A stretch of 64,000 nucleotides of DNA from Sphingomonas sp. A2-49 (GCF_025548555.1 NZ_JAJLPA010000001.1:124001-188000); one strand, 5' to 3'. Counted from the stretch's first letter, positions 37,253 through 46,999 are shown. Translations and numbers: made by a program. The notes: generated by a model not told the origin, from the sequence alone.

Positions 37253-37696
37253 ATGTCTGCGCCCGATCACCTCGCCTCCAGCCTTTTCAGCGTGTTCCTG
37301 CGCATGCACCGGCTGATGAACCGTCGGATGGCGGACCAAGGCGCGTCGCTCGCGCGCACCAAGCTGCTTCTGTTTCTCGAGCGCCGCGGGCCGGCGCGGG
37401 CGGCGGATATCGCGGAATTCTTCGACAACGCGCCGCGCACCGTCACCGAGGCGATCGACGGGCTGGAGCGCGACGGCCTCGTCGTCCGCACCGCCGACGC
37501 GCGCGACCGGCGCGTCAAGCAGGTGTCGATCACCGACGAGGGACGACGGGTGATCGGCGAGACGGAGCCGCTGCGGCAGGACCTCATCCACGGCGTCTTC
37601 GGCGTGCTCGATGCGGAGGAGCGCGTGCGCATGGGCGACATGCTCGGCCGGATGGCGGCGGCGCTGGACGCGCAGGAGGCGCCGCGCCCCGACTGA
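37253..37696 (+). CDS. MarR-family transcriptional regulator
   Basis: This 147-residue winged-helix repressor has a dimerisation helix at the N-terminus (FSVFLRMHRLMNRRMA), the helix-turn-helix at about residues 45-75 (RAADIAEFFDNAPRTVTEAIDGLERDG region) and the wing with DARDRRVKQVSITDEGR near 80-97. This is the classic MarR pattern. It is divergent from the emrA-emrB-channel operon, so it most likely represses both promoters and is released by a pump substrate. GAGGG precedes the ATG. Confidence 0.93.
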   Translation: MSAPDHLASSLFSVFLRMHRLMNRRMADQGASLARTKLLLFLERRGPARAADIAEFFDNAPRTVTEAIDGLERDGLVVRTADARDRRVKQVSITDEGRRVIGETEPLRQDLIHGVFGVLDAEERVRMGDMLGRMAAALDAQEAPRPD

Positions 37697-37775
37697 GCTT
37701 TGCTGTTGCATCCGATCCGGCCTGTGTTAGCCTGTCGTCCGTACCACCGACAGAGTGGCGGAGAGGAGAGGTGCT

Positions 37776-37883
37776 GTGGACCGGTATCAACCGACCTTGT
37801 GCCAATGCGGATTCGGCATGCTGTGCTGCGCGAGCGGGGCCGCGCTGTCGATCTGCGCGATGACGTTCATGCTGCTGGGATAA
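37776..37883 (+). CDS. possible 35-residue cysteine-rich hydrophobic peptide
   Basis: A GTG at 37776 is preceded by a strong purine-rich site (GGAGAGGAGAGG) at good spacing and opens a 35-codon frame ending in TAA. The peptide would start MDRYQPTLCQCGFGML and continue as one hydrophobic helix with four more small or sulphur residues, five cysteines in all, ending FMLLG. I recognise no family. It lies alone in the 287 bases between marR and ybdD; the remaining sequence there shows no clear gene. Evidence is only the ribosome binding site and the membrane-like composition. Confidence 0.35.
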   Translation: MDRYQPTLCQCGFGMLCCASGAALSICAMTFMLLG

Positions 37884-37983
37884 GCCGGCAGCGGTGTCGA
37901 TCTGGCGGACGGCGGTGGGTCGCTCACGACCGCGCCGCCGGGGCTGCGCGTGTGATCCCTCATCCTCTGCCTGCCGTGCCCCG

Positions 37984-38175
37984 CTAGCAGCACTTCCCCC
38001 CGCCACGGCCGCCGTAGCGCGCCTCCTGCCGGTTCCGGAAGAACGCGGCCTCGCTCATCACCGGTTCGCCGGGGTGCGCCGTCGCCATATGCTCGGCATA
38101 GGTGCGGTACGACGGCACGCCGACCATCAGCCGCCCCGTATCGGCGATCGCCCGCCAGGCAGCGGCGGGGCTCAT
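37984..38175 (-). CDS. YbdD/YjiX family small protein (DUF466)
   Basis: This 63-residue cytoplasmic protein has the family core: a GVPSYRTYAEHMATAHPGEPVMSE-type segment (about residues 19-42), AFFRNRQEARYGG, and a terminal Gly-rich KCC tail. YbdD-type proteins are always encoded directly after CstA/BtsT-type transporters and are needed for their activity in E. coli. The ATG here overlaps the cstA stop (ATGA), so the two are coupled. Confidence 0.93.
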   Translation of the reverse strand: MSPAAAWRAIADTGRLMVGVPSYRTYAEHMATAHPGEPVMSEAAFFRNRQEARYGGRGGGKCC

Positions 38176-40229
38176 TCCGCGGCCACCGCCACCATCGGCG
38201 GGATTTCGCTGGTGCTCGGCCCCGCGATCCGGCGGGCGATCAGGCAGGTCCGGATGCCGTAGCCGATGATCGAGACCACGACGCCGAGGAACAGCGCGCA
38301 CAGCGCCGCATCGATACGGTCGTTCATGACGATGCGCCCCATTTCGGCGAGCGACTTGGCGGGGGCAAGTACGCGGCCGTCCGCCGCCGCCTCTGCGAAG
38401 CGGCCGGCGTGGGCGAGGAAGCCGACGCGCGGATCGGCGGAAAACAGCTTCATCAGGCTCGCGGTGACGGTGCACAGCACCAGCCACGTCGCGGGCAGGA
38501 TCGTCACCCAGGCGTAGCGTTCGCGCTTCATCCGGAACAGCGCCACCGTCGCCAGCACCAGCGCCACCGCGGCGAGCATCTGGTTCGAGATGCCGAACAG
38601 CGGCCACAGCGTGTTGACGCCGCCGAGCGGATCGGTGACGCCCTGATAGAGGAAGAACCCCCAGGCGATCACGCACAGGGCGGTGCCGACCAGACCCGGC
38701 ACGAACGAGGTGGCGTTGCGGAAGCGCGGGATCGCGAGCCCGATCAGGTCCTGCAGCATGAACCGGCCCGCGCGGGTGCCCGCATCGACCGCGGTGAGGA
38801 TGAACAAGGCCTCGAACAGGATCGCGAAATGGTACCAGAAGGCCATCATCGCGCGTCCGCCGATCAGGTTGCTGAAGATGTGCGCCATGCCGACCGCCAG
38901 CGTCGGCGCGCCGCCGGCACGGCTGATGATCGTCGTCTCGCCGACGTCGCGCGCGGTCGCGGCGATCGTGTCCGCGGTGATCGGGAAGCCCATCGCGGTG
39001 ACGGCGGCGGCGGCGCTGGCGGCATCGGTGCCGACGATCGCGGCGGGGCTGTTCATCGCGAAATAGACGCCCGGATCGATGATCGACGCCGCCACCAGCG
39101 CCATGATCGCGACGAAGCTTTCCATCAGCATCGCGCCATAGCCGATGAAGCGCGCGTCGCCCTCGCTCGCGATCAGCTTGGGCGTGGTACCGCTCGCGAT
39201 CAGCGCGTGGAACCCCGATACCGCGCCGCAGGCGATGGTGATGAACAGGAACGGAAACAGCGATCCCGACCAGACCGGGCCGCTGCCGTCGACGAAGGCG
39301 GTGAGCGCGGGCATGCGCATCAGCGGCGCCACGACGACGATGCCGATCGCCAGCGCGGCGATCGCCCCGATCTTGAGGAAGGTCGACAGATAGTCGCGCG
39401 GCGCGAGCAGCAGCCACACCGGCAGCAGCGACGCGACCGCGCCATAGCCGATCAGGATCCAGCACAATTGCACCGGCGTATAGGTGAACCACGGCGCCAG
39501 GCTGGCCGACGCGGCGACGTCCTGGCCGTAGACGATGGCGAGGATCAGCCCGACGAGGCCGAGCAGCGACACCTCGCCGATCCGGCCCGGCCGGATCCAG
39601 CGGGTGTAGATGCCCATCATCAGCGCAAGCGGGATCGTCGCGACGACGGTGAACATGCCCCATGGGCTGCCCGCCAGCGCCCGCACGACGATCAGCGCCA
39701 GCACCGCGAGGATGATGACCATAATCATGAACGCGCCGAACAACGCGATCGTCCCCGGTACCGCGCCCATCTCCATCCGGATCAGCTCGCCCAGCGACCG
39801 GCCGTCGCGACGCATCGACAGGAACAGCACCATGAAATCCTGCACCGCGCCCGCCAGCACCACACCGGCAAGGATCCAGAGCATGCCCGGCAGATATCCC
39901 ATCTGCGCGGCGAGCACCGGGCCGACCAGCGGTCCCGCACCGGCGATGGCGGCGAAATGGTGTCCGAACAGCACGCGGCGGTCGGTCGCGACGAAATCGA
40001 GGCCGTCGGGATGGCGCACCGCCGGCGTCGGGCGGTCGGGATCGAGCCCGACGACGACTTTCGCGAGGTACAGCGCGTAGAAGCGATAGGCGATCAGGTA
40101 GACCGACACCGCCGCGACGACGATCCATACGGCGTTGACCGCCTCGCCGCGCGCCGTGGCGATGACCGCCAGCGCGGTGGCGCCGACGAGGGCAAGGGCG
40201 ATCCACCCGATCCTGCCTGCGATGGTCAT
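38172..40229 (-). CDS. cstA: carbon starvation protein CstA (pyruvate/peptide transporter)
   Basis: This 685-residue inner-membrane transporter has about 16-18 helices. The CstA N-domain motif HFAAIAGAGPLVGPVLAAQMGYLPG near residue 75-100 and the GAVQDFM segment are characteristic, and the C-terminal DUF4161-like part carries GISNQMLAAVAL near 560. Relatives (CstA, BtsT) import pyruvate and, in some species, peptides during carbon limitation. The ATG at 40229 with GAGACGGAG before it gives the family length; the upstream open frame is not coding. It forms a two-gene operon with the YbdD-type gene and lies beside acs. Confidence 0.95.
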   Translation of the reverse strand: MTIAGRIGWIALALVGATALAVIATARGEAVNAVWIVVAAVSVYLIAYRFYALYLAKVVVGLDPDRPTPAVRHPDGLDFVATDRRVLFGHHFAAIAGAGPLVGPVLAAQMGYLPGMLWILAGVVLAGAVQDFMVLFLSMRRDGRSLGELIRMEMGAVPGTIALFGAFMIMVIILAVLALIVVRALAGSPWGMFTVVATIPLALMMGIYTRWIRPGRIGEVSLLGLVGLILAIVYGQDVAASASLAPWFTYTPVQLCWILIGYGAVASLLPVWLLLAPRDYLSTFLKIGAIAALAIGIVVVAPLMRMPALTAFVDGSGPVWSGSLFPFLFITIACGAVSGFHALIASGTTPKLIASEGDARFIGYGAMLMESFVAIMALVAASIIDPGVYFAMNSPAAIVGTDAASAAAAVTAMGFPITADTIAATARDVGETTIISRAGGAPTLAVGMAHIFSNLIGGRAMMAFWYHFAILFEALFILTAVDAGTRAGRFMLQDLIGLAIPRFRNATSFVPGLVGTALCVIAWGFFLYQGVTDPLGGVNTLWPLFGISNQMLAAVALVLATVALFRMKRERYAWVTILPATWLVLCTVTASLMKLFSADPRVGFLAHAGRFAEAAADGRVLAPAKSLAEMGRIVMNDRIDAALCALFLGVVVSIIGYGIRTCLIARRIAGPSTSEIPPMVAVAAE

Positions 40230-40302
40230 CCGCTCCGTCTCCCTCGCGCCATGCCTAGTCAGCGCGTGCCGACGGAGCAACAGCGGGGCGGCAGACGGCG
40301 GG

Positions 40303-42240
40303 TCACCCCACCCGGTTGGCGACCAGATCGTCGACCACCGCCGGATCCGCCAGCGTCGACGTATCGCCAAGGCTGCTCACGTCTCCTTCGGCGATCTTGC
40401 GCAGGATGCGGCGCATGATCTTGCCCGACCGCGTCTTGGGCAGGGCGGGCGCGAACTGGACCTTGTCGGGCGTCGCGATCGGTCCGATCTCCTGCCGGAC
40501 CCAGGCGACCAGCGCCTTGTGCAGATCGTGCGAACCTTCGCGCCCCGCATTGAGCGTGACATAGGCATAGATGCCCTGGCCCTTCACGTCGTGCGGCATG
40601 CCGACGACGGCGGCCTCGGCGACGGCCTCGTGCAGCACCAGCGCGCTCTCGACCTCGGCGGTGCCCATCCGGTGGCCGGAGACGTTGATGACATCGTCGA
40701 CGCGGCCGGTGATCCAGTAATAGCCGTCGCCGTCGCGGCGGCAGCCGTCGCCGGTGAAATATGTGCCTTCGTAGGTGGTGAAATAGGTCTGGAAGAACCG
40801 CTCGGCGTCGCCCCACACGCCGCGCATCTGGCCGGGCCAGCTCTGCGTGATGCACAGATTGCCCTGCGCCGCGCCGGTCAGCACCGCGCCCTGATCGTCG
40901 ACCAGCTGCGGCGCGACGCCCGGCAGCGGCTTGGACGCCGAACCGGGTTTCATCGGGATCGCGCCGGGCAGGGGGGCGATCATGATGCCTCCCGTCTCGG
41001 TCTGCCACCAGGCATCGACGATCGGCGCGCGGCCTTCGCCAACGACGTCGTGATACCAGCGCCACGCCTCCGGATTGATCGGCTCGCCGACCGATCCCAG
41101 CAGCTTCAGCGACGACCGGTCGGTCCGGCGGACATAGTCGTCGCCCTCCTTCATCAGCGCGCGCAGCGCGGTCGGCGCGGTGAACAGCGTGTGGACCTTG
41201 TGCCGGTCGACCACCTGCCAGATCCGGCTGGCGTCGGGCCAGGTCGGCAGGCCCTCGAACATCAGCGTCGTCGCGCCGTTGGAAAGCGGGCCGTACAGGA
41301 TATAGCTGTGGCCGGTGACCCAGCCGATGTCCGCCGCGCACCAGAACACCTGGCCCGGCTTGTAGTCGAAGGCGATCTTGAAGGTGAAATCGGCCCACAG
41401 CAGATAGCCGGCCGAGGTGTGCAGCACGCCCTTGGGCTTGCCCGTCGAGCCGCTGGTATAGAGGATGAACAGCGGATCCTCCGCCGCCATCGGTTCGGGC
41501 GCGCAGTCGGTGGAAACGCTCGCCGCTGCCTCGTGATACCAGACGTCGCGTTCGGTCATCGCGACGTCGGCGCCGGTCGCCCGGACGACGATCACGCGCT
41601 CGAGCCAGGGCGCGCGGGCCGCGGCCTCGTCGACGCAGGCCTTCAGCCTGATCCGCTTGCCGCCGCGCCGGCCCTCGTCCGCGGTGATGACGATGCGCGA
41701 TCCGCAATCCTCGATCCGGCCGGCGAGCGCGTCGGCGGAAAAGCCGCCGAACACCACCGAATGGATCGCGCCGATTCGCGCGCAGGCGAGCGCGGCATAG
41801 GCTGCCTCGGGGATCATGGGCATGTACAGCGTGACGCGGTCGCCCTTCGCCACCCCCTGCGCCTTCAGCACGTTGGCGAAGCGGCAGACTTCGGTGTGCA
41901 GCTCGCGATAGGTGATGTGGCGCGCATCCTCGCCCGGTTCGTCCGGTTCCCAGATGATCGCGACCGTGTCGCCCTGCTTCGCCAGATGCCGGTCGAGGCA
42001 ATTGGCGGCGACGTTGAGGCGACCGTCGGCGAACCATTTGATATGGAAGTCGGCCTTGGCGAACGACCAGTCGCCCGCGATCGTCGGCGGCGTGATCCAG
42101 TCGAGCCGCTTGGTCGCCTGGTCGAGCCAGAAGGCGCCCGGATTGCTCGCCGCCGCCTCGTATAATTCCTCATATCCCTTCGGGGACAGGCTGGCATTGG
42201 TCCAGTCGCCGGTGATCGGATAGATTTCTGGATCGGTCAT
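40303..42240 (-). CDS. acs: acetyl-CoA synthetase
   Basis: This 645-residue AMP-forming synthetase turns acetate, ATP and CoA into acetyl-CoA. The P-loop is [11 protein letters not shown] near residue 262, the acetate pocket tryptophan in [10 protein letters not shown] near 410, the hinge region follows [18 protein letters not shown] near 520, and the catalytic lysine sits in the C-terminal SGKIMRR motif, the usual site of acetylation control. All parts are intact. It is followed by cstA-ybdD on the same strand (73-base gap), forming a pyruvate/acetate use module. A 10-bp hairpin lies in its leader. Confidence 0.97.
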   Translation of the reverse strand: MTDPEIYPITGDWTNASLSPKGYEELYEAAASNPGAFWLDQATKRLDWITPPTIAGDWSFAKADFHIKWFADGRLNVAANCLDRHLAKQGDTVAIIWEPDEPGEDARHITYRELHTEVCRFANVLKAQGVAKGDRVTLYMPMIPEAAYAALACARIGAIHSVVFGGFSADALAGRIEDCGSRIVITADEGRRGGKRIRLKACVDEAAARAPWLERVIVVRATGADVAMTERDVWYHEAAASVSTDCAPEPMAAEDPLFILYTSGSTGKPKGVLHTSAGYLLWADFTFKIAFDYKPGQVFWCAADIGWVTGHSYILYGPLSNGATTLMFEGLPTWPDASRIWQVVDRHKVHTLFTAPTALRALMKEGDDYVRRTDRSSLKLLGSVGEPINPEAWRWYHDVVGEGRAPIVDAWWQTETGGIMIAPLPGAIPMKPGSASKPLPGVAPQLVDDQGAVLTGAAQGNLCITQSWPGQMRGVWGDAERFFQTYFTTYEGTYFTGDGCRRDGDGYYWITGRVDDVINVSGHRMGTAEVESALVLHEAVAEAAVVGMPHDVKGQGIYAYVTLNAGREGSHDLHKALVAWVRQEIGPIATPDKVQFAPALPKTRSGKIMRRILRKIAEGDVSSLGDTSTLADPAVVDDLVANRVG

Positions 42241-42257
42241 CACGCACCCTCTACGAA

Positions 42258-42283
42258 CCGCGGGCGCGCAGCGGCGCCCGCGG
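42258..42283 (-). other. strong hairpin in the acs leader
   Basis: A 10-bp perfect stem (CCGCGGGCGC / GCGCCCGCGG) with a 6-base loop lies 18 bases before the acs ATG and 54 bases after the stop of the upstream hydrolase gene. No T tract follows. It could be a processing or termination signal for the hydrolase mRNA, or a structure limiting acs translation. Confidence 0.5.
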
Positions 42284-42337
42284 CAGTGACTAGCCAAGCG
42301 GCCGGCGTCGCGCCAGCCGCCGTGCGCGCCGACGCGA

Positions 42338-43165
42338 TCAGCGACCGAGGAAGGTGAGGAGGTCCGCGGTCAGCCGGTCGCCATGCGTGGCGAACAACCC
42401 GTGCGGCGCGCCGTCATATTCGACCAGCTGGCTGTTCGCGATCCCGACCGAGGCGGGGCGCGCCGCCGCATCGATCGGCACGGTCTGGTCCGACGTGCCG
42501 TGGATGATGAGCGTCGGCACCCGGAACGCCGCCAGATCGGGCCGGAAGTCGGTATGGCCGAACGCCTGTGCGCACGCGAGCGTCGGCTTCAGCCCCGCCT
42601 GTATCGCGGTCGCCGTCGCCCAGTCGAGCACGTCGTCGCTGACCGGATGGCTGATGACGCCGACGCCGAAGAACTGCTTGAAGAACGTGTCGCGGAAGAA
42701 ATGCGCGCGATCCTTCTGGATGTTCGCGCCGATCCCGGCGAGCGCGTCCTCGGGCGTGCCGTAGGGGTTGTCCTCCGTCTTCAGCATGTACGGGACGACC
42801 GAGGCGACGAGGCCTGCGGCGATCACGCCCTTGCCGTCGTGGCGGCTCATGTAGCGCGCGACCTCGCCGCCACCCATCGAGAAGCCGATCACCGCGGCGT
42901 CGGTATCGGCCCCCGTCGCCGCCATGACGTCGGCGAGGTCGTCGGCGAGCGTGTCATAGTCATAGCCGTTCCACGGCTGGCCCGACCGCCCGAACCCGCG
43001 CCGGTCGTAGGCGATCGCCCGGAAGCCCGCGTCCGCCAGCGCCATCATCTGCGGATCCCAGCTGTCCGCCGACAGCGGCCAGCCGTGCAGCAGCACGACC
43101 GGACGGCCCGATCCCCAGTCCTTGACGTAGATGTCGGTGCCGTCGCGCGTTTTGACGTAAGGCAT
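42338..43165 (-). CDS. alpha/beta hydrolase, non-heme chloroperoxidase/arylesterase type
   Basis: This is a 275-residue cytoplasmic esterase-like protein. The nucleophile elbow is GFSMGGGE (about residue 96), the acid is in HGTSDQTVP (about 220-229) and the histidine in GAPHGLF (near 254); the oxyanion segment [10 protein letters not shown] is near residue 27. These are the marks of the cofactor-free haloperoxidase/aryl esterase group, whose real substrates are usually unknown. The ATG at 43165 follows ACAGGAG. An EcfG-type promoter ends 33 bases upstream, so this is probably a general-stress gene. The rest of the 171-base gap to the MFS gene holds nothing else I can name. Confidence 0.92.
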   Translation of the reverse strand: MPYVKTRDGTDIYVKDWGSGRPVVLLHGWPLSADSWDPQMMALADAGFRAIAYDRRGFGRSGQPWNGYDYDTLADDLADVMAATGADTDAAVIGFSMGGGEVARYMSRHDGKGVIAAGLVASVVPYMLKTEDNPYGTPEDALAGIGANIQKDRAHFFRDTFFKQFFGVGVISHPVSDDVLDWATATAIQAGLKPTLACAQAFGHTDFRPDLAAFRVPTLIIHGTSDQTVPIDAAARPASVGIANSQLVEYDGAPHGLFATHGDRLTADLLTFLGR

Positions 43166-43198
43166 TGGTCGTGCTCCTGTCGGTATGTCCGGCGCGTC

Positions 43199-43223
43199 AA
43201 CGACGCCGGCCGGCCACCGTTCC
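43199..43223 (-). promoter_or_regulatory. EcfG (general stress sigma factor) promoter
   Basis: On the minus strand GGAAC (43223-43219) and CGTT (43202-43199) are separated by exactly 16 bases, matching the EcfG consensus with no mismatch. The -10 element is 33 bases from the ATG of the alpha/beta hydrolase, a normal leader length. Confidence 0.75.
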
Positions 43224-43336
43224 GTCGCCGGGCAAGCCGCCGCGCGGCGCGGCGTCCCGCTCGTCCGCCGGAATTGATGCGGGAAGCCGACGCGGCACCG
43301 CTGAAACGGTCGCGGATGCGCCTGCACCACGACCTC

Positions 43337-44761
43337 CTATCGCGGCACCTGCGTTCCCGGCTGCTCGTCCTCCGCCTCCTCTGCCCTGGGGTTGCGGATC
43401 GACGGGCGCAGGCGCGCGACGCTGCACAGCCCGGCGACGAGCGCGAGGCCGGCCGCGACGAGCGGTGGCGTGGAGCCGGCGCCGATGCCCGTCGCCAGCA
43501 GCGCCGCGACCAGCGTCGCGCCCGTCGTCTGCCCGACGAGCCGTACCGTGCCGACCAGCCCGCCGGCCGCCGCCGCCCGCTCGCGCGGTGCCGACCCGAT
43601 GATGAGCCGTGCGTTGGGCGGCAGGAACAGGCCGAAACCCGACCCGCACAGCGCCATCCGCCAAGCGATATCGAGATAGGCGGCATCGGCGGGCAGGGCG
43701 GCGATCAGCAGCAGCGCGACGATCGACACCGCCATGCCGATGCCGCCGAGGATGCCGGCGGGCACGCGATCCGACAGCCAGCCCGCCAGCGGCGCGACGA
43801 TCATGTTGGTGAGCGGCCATGGCGCGATCGCCGCCCCGACCTCCGCCGCGCTGAAGCCATAGCCGTGCTGGAGCCGGAACGGCGTCGACAGCAACAGCGT
43901 CATCGACGCGGTGAAGGCGGTATAGGCGCCGACCGCCGACAGTGCGACCACCGGCCGGGCGAGCAGGTCGACGGGCAGGATCGGCTTGGCCTCCCCCCGT
44001 TCGCGTCGAACGAAGACCCAGCCGATCGCCGCGCCGACCGCGACGATCGCCGCCGACACCACCGGGCTGTCGCCGTGCACCGCGCTCTCCGCGCCCGAGA
44101 TGACGAGCCCGATCATCGCGGCACACATCACCGCGCCGAGGACATCGAAGGGTTCGGCACGCGGTTGCGGCGCAGGCAGCGCCCGGCCGAGCACGAGGCT
44201 GAGGATCGCGAACGGCACCGCGCTGGCGAACACCCACGGCCAGGGCGCGATGCCGAGCACCAGCCCGCCCAGCGTCGGTGCGAGCGCGGCCGAGCTCGAC
44301 ACCACCACCGAATTGATGCCGAGGCCGCGGCCGAGCTCGCGCGCGGGATAGATCGAGCGGATCAGCGCCGACGAGACGCTGAGCGCCGCCGCCGCGCCGA
44401 GCGCCTGCGCCGCGCGCACGACGAGCAGGAACGGCAGGCTCTTGGCGAAGAAGCACAGCATCGTCGCGACGGTGAACACCGCCTGCCCGAACTGATAGGT
44501 GCGTTTCAACCCGAAGCGGTCGCCGAGGCCCGCGAACGGCAGGATCATCATCGCCAGGATCAGCTGGTAGACCGTCACCACCGCCACGACGGCGCTGTTG
44601 TCGACACGCAGGTCGCGCGCGATCGTCGGCAGCGCGACGGTCGCGATGCCGCCGTCGATGATGACAAGCGCCGTGCCCGCGCAGATCGCGCCGATCGCGA
44701 CATAGCGGCGGGGAAGGGGCAGGCCGTCGGCGGTTGCCAGATCATTCGGGGAGGTGCGCAT
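43337..44761 (-). CDS. MFS transporter (DHA2-like, drug exporter type)
   Basis: This is a 474-residue, multi-helix major facilitator protein. It opens with a cytoplasmic tail and helix 1 motif IDGGIATVALPTIARDL near residue 40 (the DHA2 D1 motif), motif A GDRFGLKR near 82 and repeated glycine-rich helices to the end. It resembles EmrB/SmvA-type exporters but has no adaptor gene next to it, so it probably exports to the periplasm alone. The ATG at 44761 is supported by family start; the frame upstream overlaps the divergent prolyl oligopeptidase gene and is not coding. Confidence 0.87.
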   Translation of the reverse strand: MRTSPNDLATADGLPLPRRYVAIGAICAGTALVIIDGGIATVALPTIARDLRVDNSAVVAVVTVYQLILAMMILPFAGLGDRFGLKRTYQFGQAVFTVATMLCFFAKSLPFLLVVRAAQALGAAAALSVSSALIRSIYPARELGRGLGINSVVVSSSAALAPTLGGLVLGIAPWPWVFASAVPFAILSLVLGRALPAPQPRAEPFDVLGAVMCAAMIGLVISGAESAVHGDSPVVSAAIVAVGAAIGWVFVRRERGEAKPILPVDLLARPVVALSAVGAYTAFTASMTLLLSTPFRLQHGYGFSAAEVGAAIAPWPLTNMIVAPLAGWLSDRVPAGILGGIGMAVSIVALLLIAALPADAAYLDIAWRMALCGSGFGLFLPPNARLIIGSAPRERAAAAGGLVGTVRLVGQTTGATLVAALLATGIGAGSTPPLVAAGLALVAGLCSVARLRPSIRNPRAEEAEDEQPGTQVPR

Positions 44762-44817
44762 TGCGCGGCAACGCTTTGCCCGGCAAGACCGTCGCATCCA
44801 AGGGAGATGCACCAAAG

Positions 44818-46968
44818 ATGATCCTGCGCAGCCTGCTGCTCGCCTCGACGCTCCTTGCCGCCACGTCCGCGGCCGCCCAGATGGCGCCGATGACCAACGC
44901 CCCCGCCGCCCCCGCTGCTGCCGATGCCGCGACCGACCCGTATCTCTGGCTCGAGGACAAGGACGGCGCCAGGCCGCTCGCCTGGGTCGAGGCGGAGAAT
45001 GCGCGGACGCTGCCGCGGCTCCAGTCCGATCCACGCTACCGGACTTTCTATGCCGAGGCGCTGGCGATCGCATCCGCCAAGGATCGCATCCCGATGCCGA
45101 ACCAGCTGTTCGGCCGGATCTACAATTTCTGGCGCGATGCCGATCATCCGCAGGGCGTCTGGCGCTGGACGAGCGAGGCGGGCTACGCCGCGGCGCAACC
45201 GCAATGGACGACGGTGCTCGACCTCGACGCCCTGTCGCGGGCGGAAGGCAAGAAATGGGTGTGGAAGGGCGCGACCTGCCTGCAACCCGACGAACGGATG
45301 TGCCTCGTCGCGCTGTCCGAAGGGGGCGAGGACGCGGTCAGCTATCGCGAATTCGACCTCCAGACCGGTGCGTTCGTGACCGGCGGCTTCGCGCTCGCCA
45401 AGTCCAAGCAAGGCGCGTCCTGGCTCGACCGGGACACGCTGCTCGTCAGCCGCGACTGGGGCGAGGGCAGCATGACCGCATCGGGCTATCCCTTCGTCGT
45501 CAAGCTGGTGAAGCGCGGGCAACCGCTCGCCGCCGCCACCGAGATCTTCCGCGGCCAGCCGTCGGACCAGCTCGGCACCTATGCTGGCGTGATGACCGAC
45601 GGGCAGGGCAACCGGCTGGTGACGATCGTCCGCCGCACGACCTTCTTCGGCGGCGAGACGCACGTTTGGTCGCCGAGCGGCACGCGCAAGCTCGACATCC
45701 CGGCGCGCACCTTCCCCGCCGGCATGGTCGCAGGCCAGGTGCTGTTCCAGACGAGCGATCCCTGGGGCGCGGTGCCCGCCGGCGCCGTCGCCGCGGCGCC
45801 GCTCGCCGCGGTCCGGAGCGGCTCGATACGCCCCACGGTGCTGTTCGCACCCAATGCGCGCCAGTCGGTCGACGAGGTGGTCGCGACGAAAGACCGCGTC
45901 GTGCTGATCTACAACGACAATGTGCGCGGGCGCGCGACCGTGTTCACGCCCGGTGCGGGCGGTTGGACGTCGAAGCCCGTAACCCTACCCGACAACGCCT
46001 CGCTCGGCGTGGCGAGTGCCGAGGACAAGAGCGATCGCGCCTACCTGACGGTCACCGGATTCCTGACGCCGACCACGCTGTTGCCGCTCGATGCCGCCAC
46101 GGCGACCGCCGCGCCACCGGTGAAGACGCTGCCGCCGCGCTTCGACGCCGCCAACCTCGTCGTCGAGCAGCATGAGGCGACCTCGACCGACGGCACGAAG
46201 GTTCCGTATTTCGTCGTCCATCGCAAGGGCATCGCCCTGGACGGCAGCACGCCGACGATCATGACCGCCTATGGCGGGTTCGAGGTGTCGATGCTGCCGA
46301 GCTATTCGGGCGCGACCGGCAAGCTGTGGCTGGAGCGCGGCGGCGCCTATGTCCTCGCCAACATCCGCGGCGGCGGCGAGTTCGGGCCGGCCTGGCACGA
46401 CGCCGGGCGCAAGACCAAGCGGCAGGTGATCTACGACGATTTCGCCAGCGTCGCGAAGGACCTGTTCGCCCGCCGGATCACCAGCGCGCAGACGCTGGGC
46501 ATCTATGGCGGATCGAACGGCGGCCTGCTGATGGGCGTCGAGTTCAACCAGCACCCCGACCTGTGGAAGGCGGTGACGATCCAGGTGCCGCTGCTCGACA
46601 TGATCCGTTACGAATCGATCGCCGCGGGCGCATCCTGGGTCGACGAATACGGGTCGGTATCGATCCCTGCGGAAAAGGCGTTCCTCGACAAGATCTCGCC
46701 CTATCAGAACATCCGCAAGGGCGTCGCCTATCCCGAACCCTATATTTGGACGACGACGAAGGACGATCGCGTCGGCCCGCAGCACGCGCGCAAGTTCGCC
46801 GCGCGCCTGAAGGAATATGGCCTGCCGTATCTCTTCTACGAGGATACCGCCGGCGGTCATTCGGGCGATGCCGATATCGAGCAGGGCGCGCGCCTTCAGG
46901 CGCTGCAGATGACGTATTTCGCGCAGAAGCTGATGGGACCGGCCAGCCCGCAGACCGCAGCGAAGTGA
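44818..46968 (+). CDS. secreted prolyl oligopeptidase family serine peptidase (S9)
   Basis: This is a 716-residue exported peptidase with a signal peptide cleaved near SAAAQ. The N-terminal two thirds form a beta-propeller that limits access to small peptides (PYLWLEDKDGARPLAWVE opening). The catalytic domain has the nucleophile in GIYGGSNGGLLMG (near residue 565), the aspartate in TTKDDRVGP and the histidine in TAGGHSGD. It resembles S9A enzymes that cut after proline in short peptides, but the residue preference is not certain. The ATG at 44818 follows AAGGGAG. It is divergent from the MFS gene over 56 bases. Confidence 0.93.
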   Translation: MILRSLLLASTLLAATSAAAQMAPMTNAPAAPAAADAATDPYLWLEDKDGARPLAWVEAENARTLPRLQSDPRYRTFYAEALAIASAKDRIPMPNQLFGRIYNFWRDADHPQGVWRWTSEAGYAAAQPQWTTVLDLDALSRAEGKKWVWKGATCLQPDERMCLVALSEGGEDAVSYREFDLQTGAFVTGGFALAKSKQGASWLDRDTLLVSRDWGEGSMTASGYPFVVKLVKRGQPLAAATEIFRGQPSDQLGTYAGVMTDGQGNRLVTIVRRTTFFGGETHVWSPSGTRKLDIPARTFPAGMVAGQVLFQTSDPWGAVPAGAVAAAPLAAVRSGSIRPTVLFAPNARQSVDEVVATKDRVVLIYNDNVRGRATVFTPGAGGWTSKPVTLPDNASLGVASAEDKSDRAYLTVTGFLTPTTLLPLDAATATAAPPVKTLPPRFDAANLVVEQHEATSTDGTKVPYFVVHRKGIALDGSTPTIMTAYGGFEVSMLPSYSGATGKLWLERGGAYVLANIRGGGEFGPAWHDAGRKTKRQVIYDDFASVAKDLFARRITSAQTLGIYGGSNGGLLMGVEFNQHPDLWKAVTIQVPLLDMIRYESIAAGASWVDEYGSVSIPAEKAFLDKISPYQNIRKGVAYPEPYIWTTTKDDRVGPQHARKFAARLKEYGLPYLFYEDTAGGHSGDADIEQGARLQALQMTYFAQKLMGPASPQTAAK

Positions 46969-46970
46969 AG

Positions 46971-46999
46971 CCCGCCCCTCCTCTCCGCGGCAGGGCGGG
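46971..46999 (+). terminator. weak hairpin after the prolyl oligopeptidase gene
   Basis: CCCGCCC and GGGCGGG form a 7-bp stem with a 15-base loop, two bases after the stop codon. No T tract follows. It separates the peptidase gene from the oppositely oriented tRNA-Ser. Confidence 0.35.

Noticed and set aside
37787-37993. 68-codon minus-strand frame between marR and ybdD
   Set aside because: It has no ribosome binding site or recognisable pattern and is antisense to the better-supported mini-ORF.
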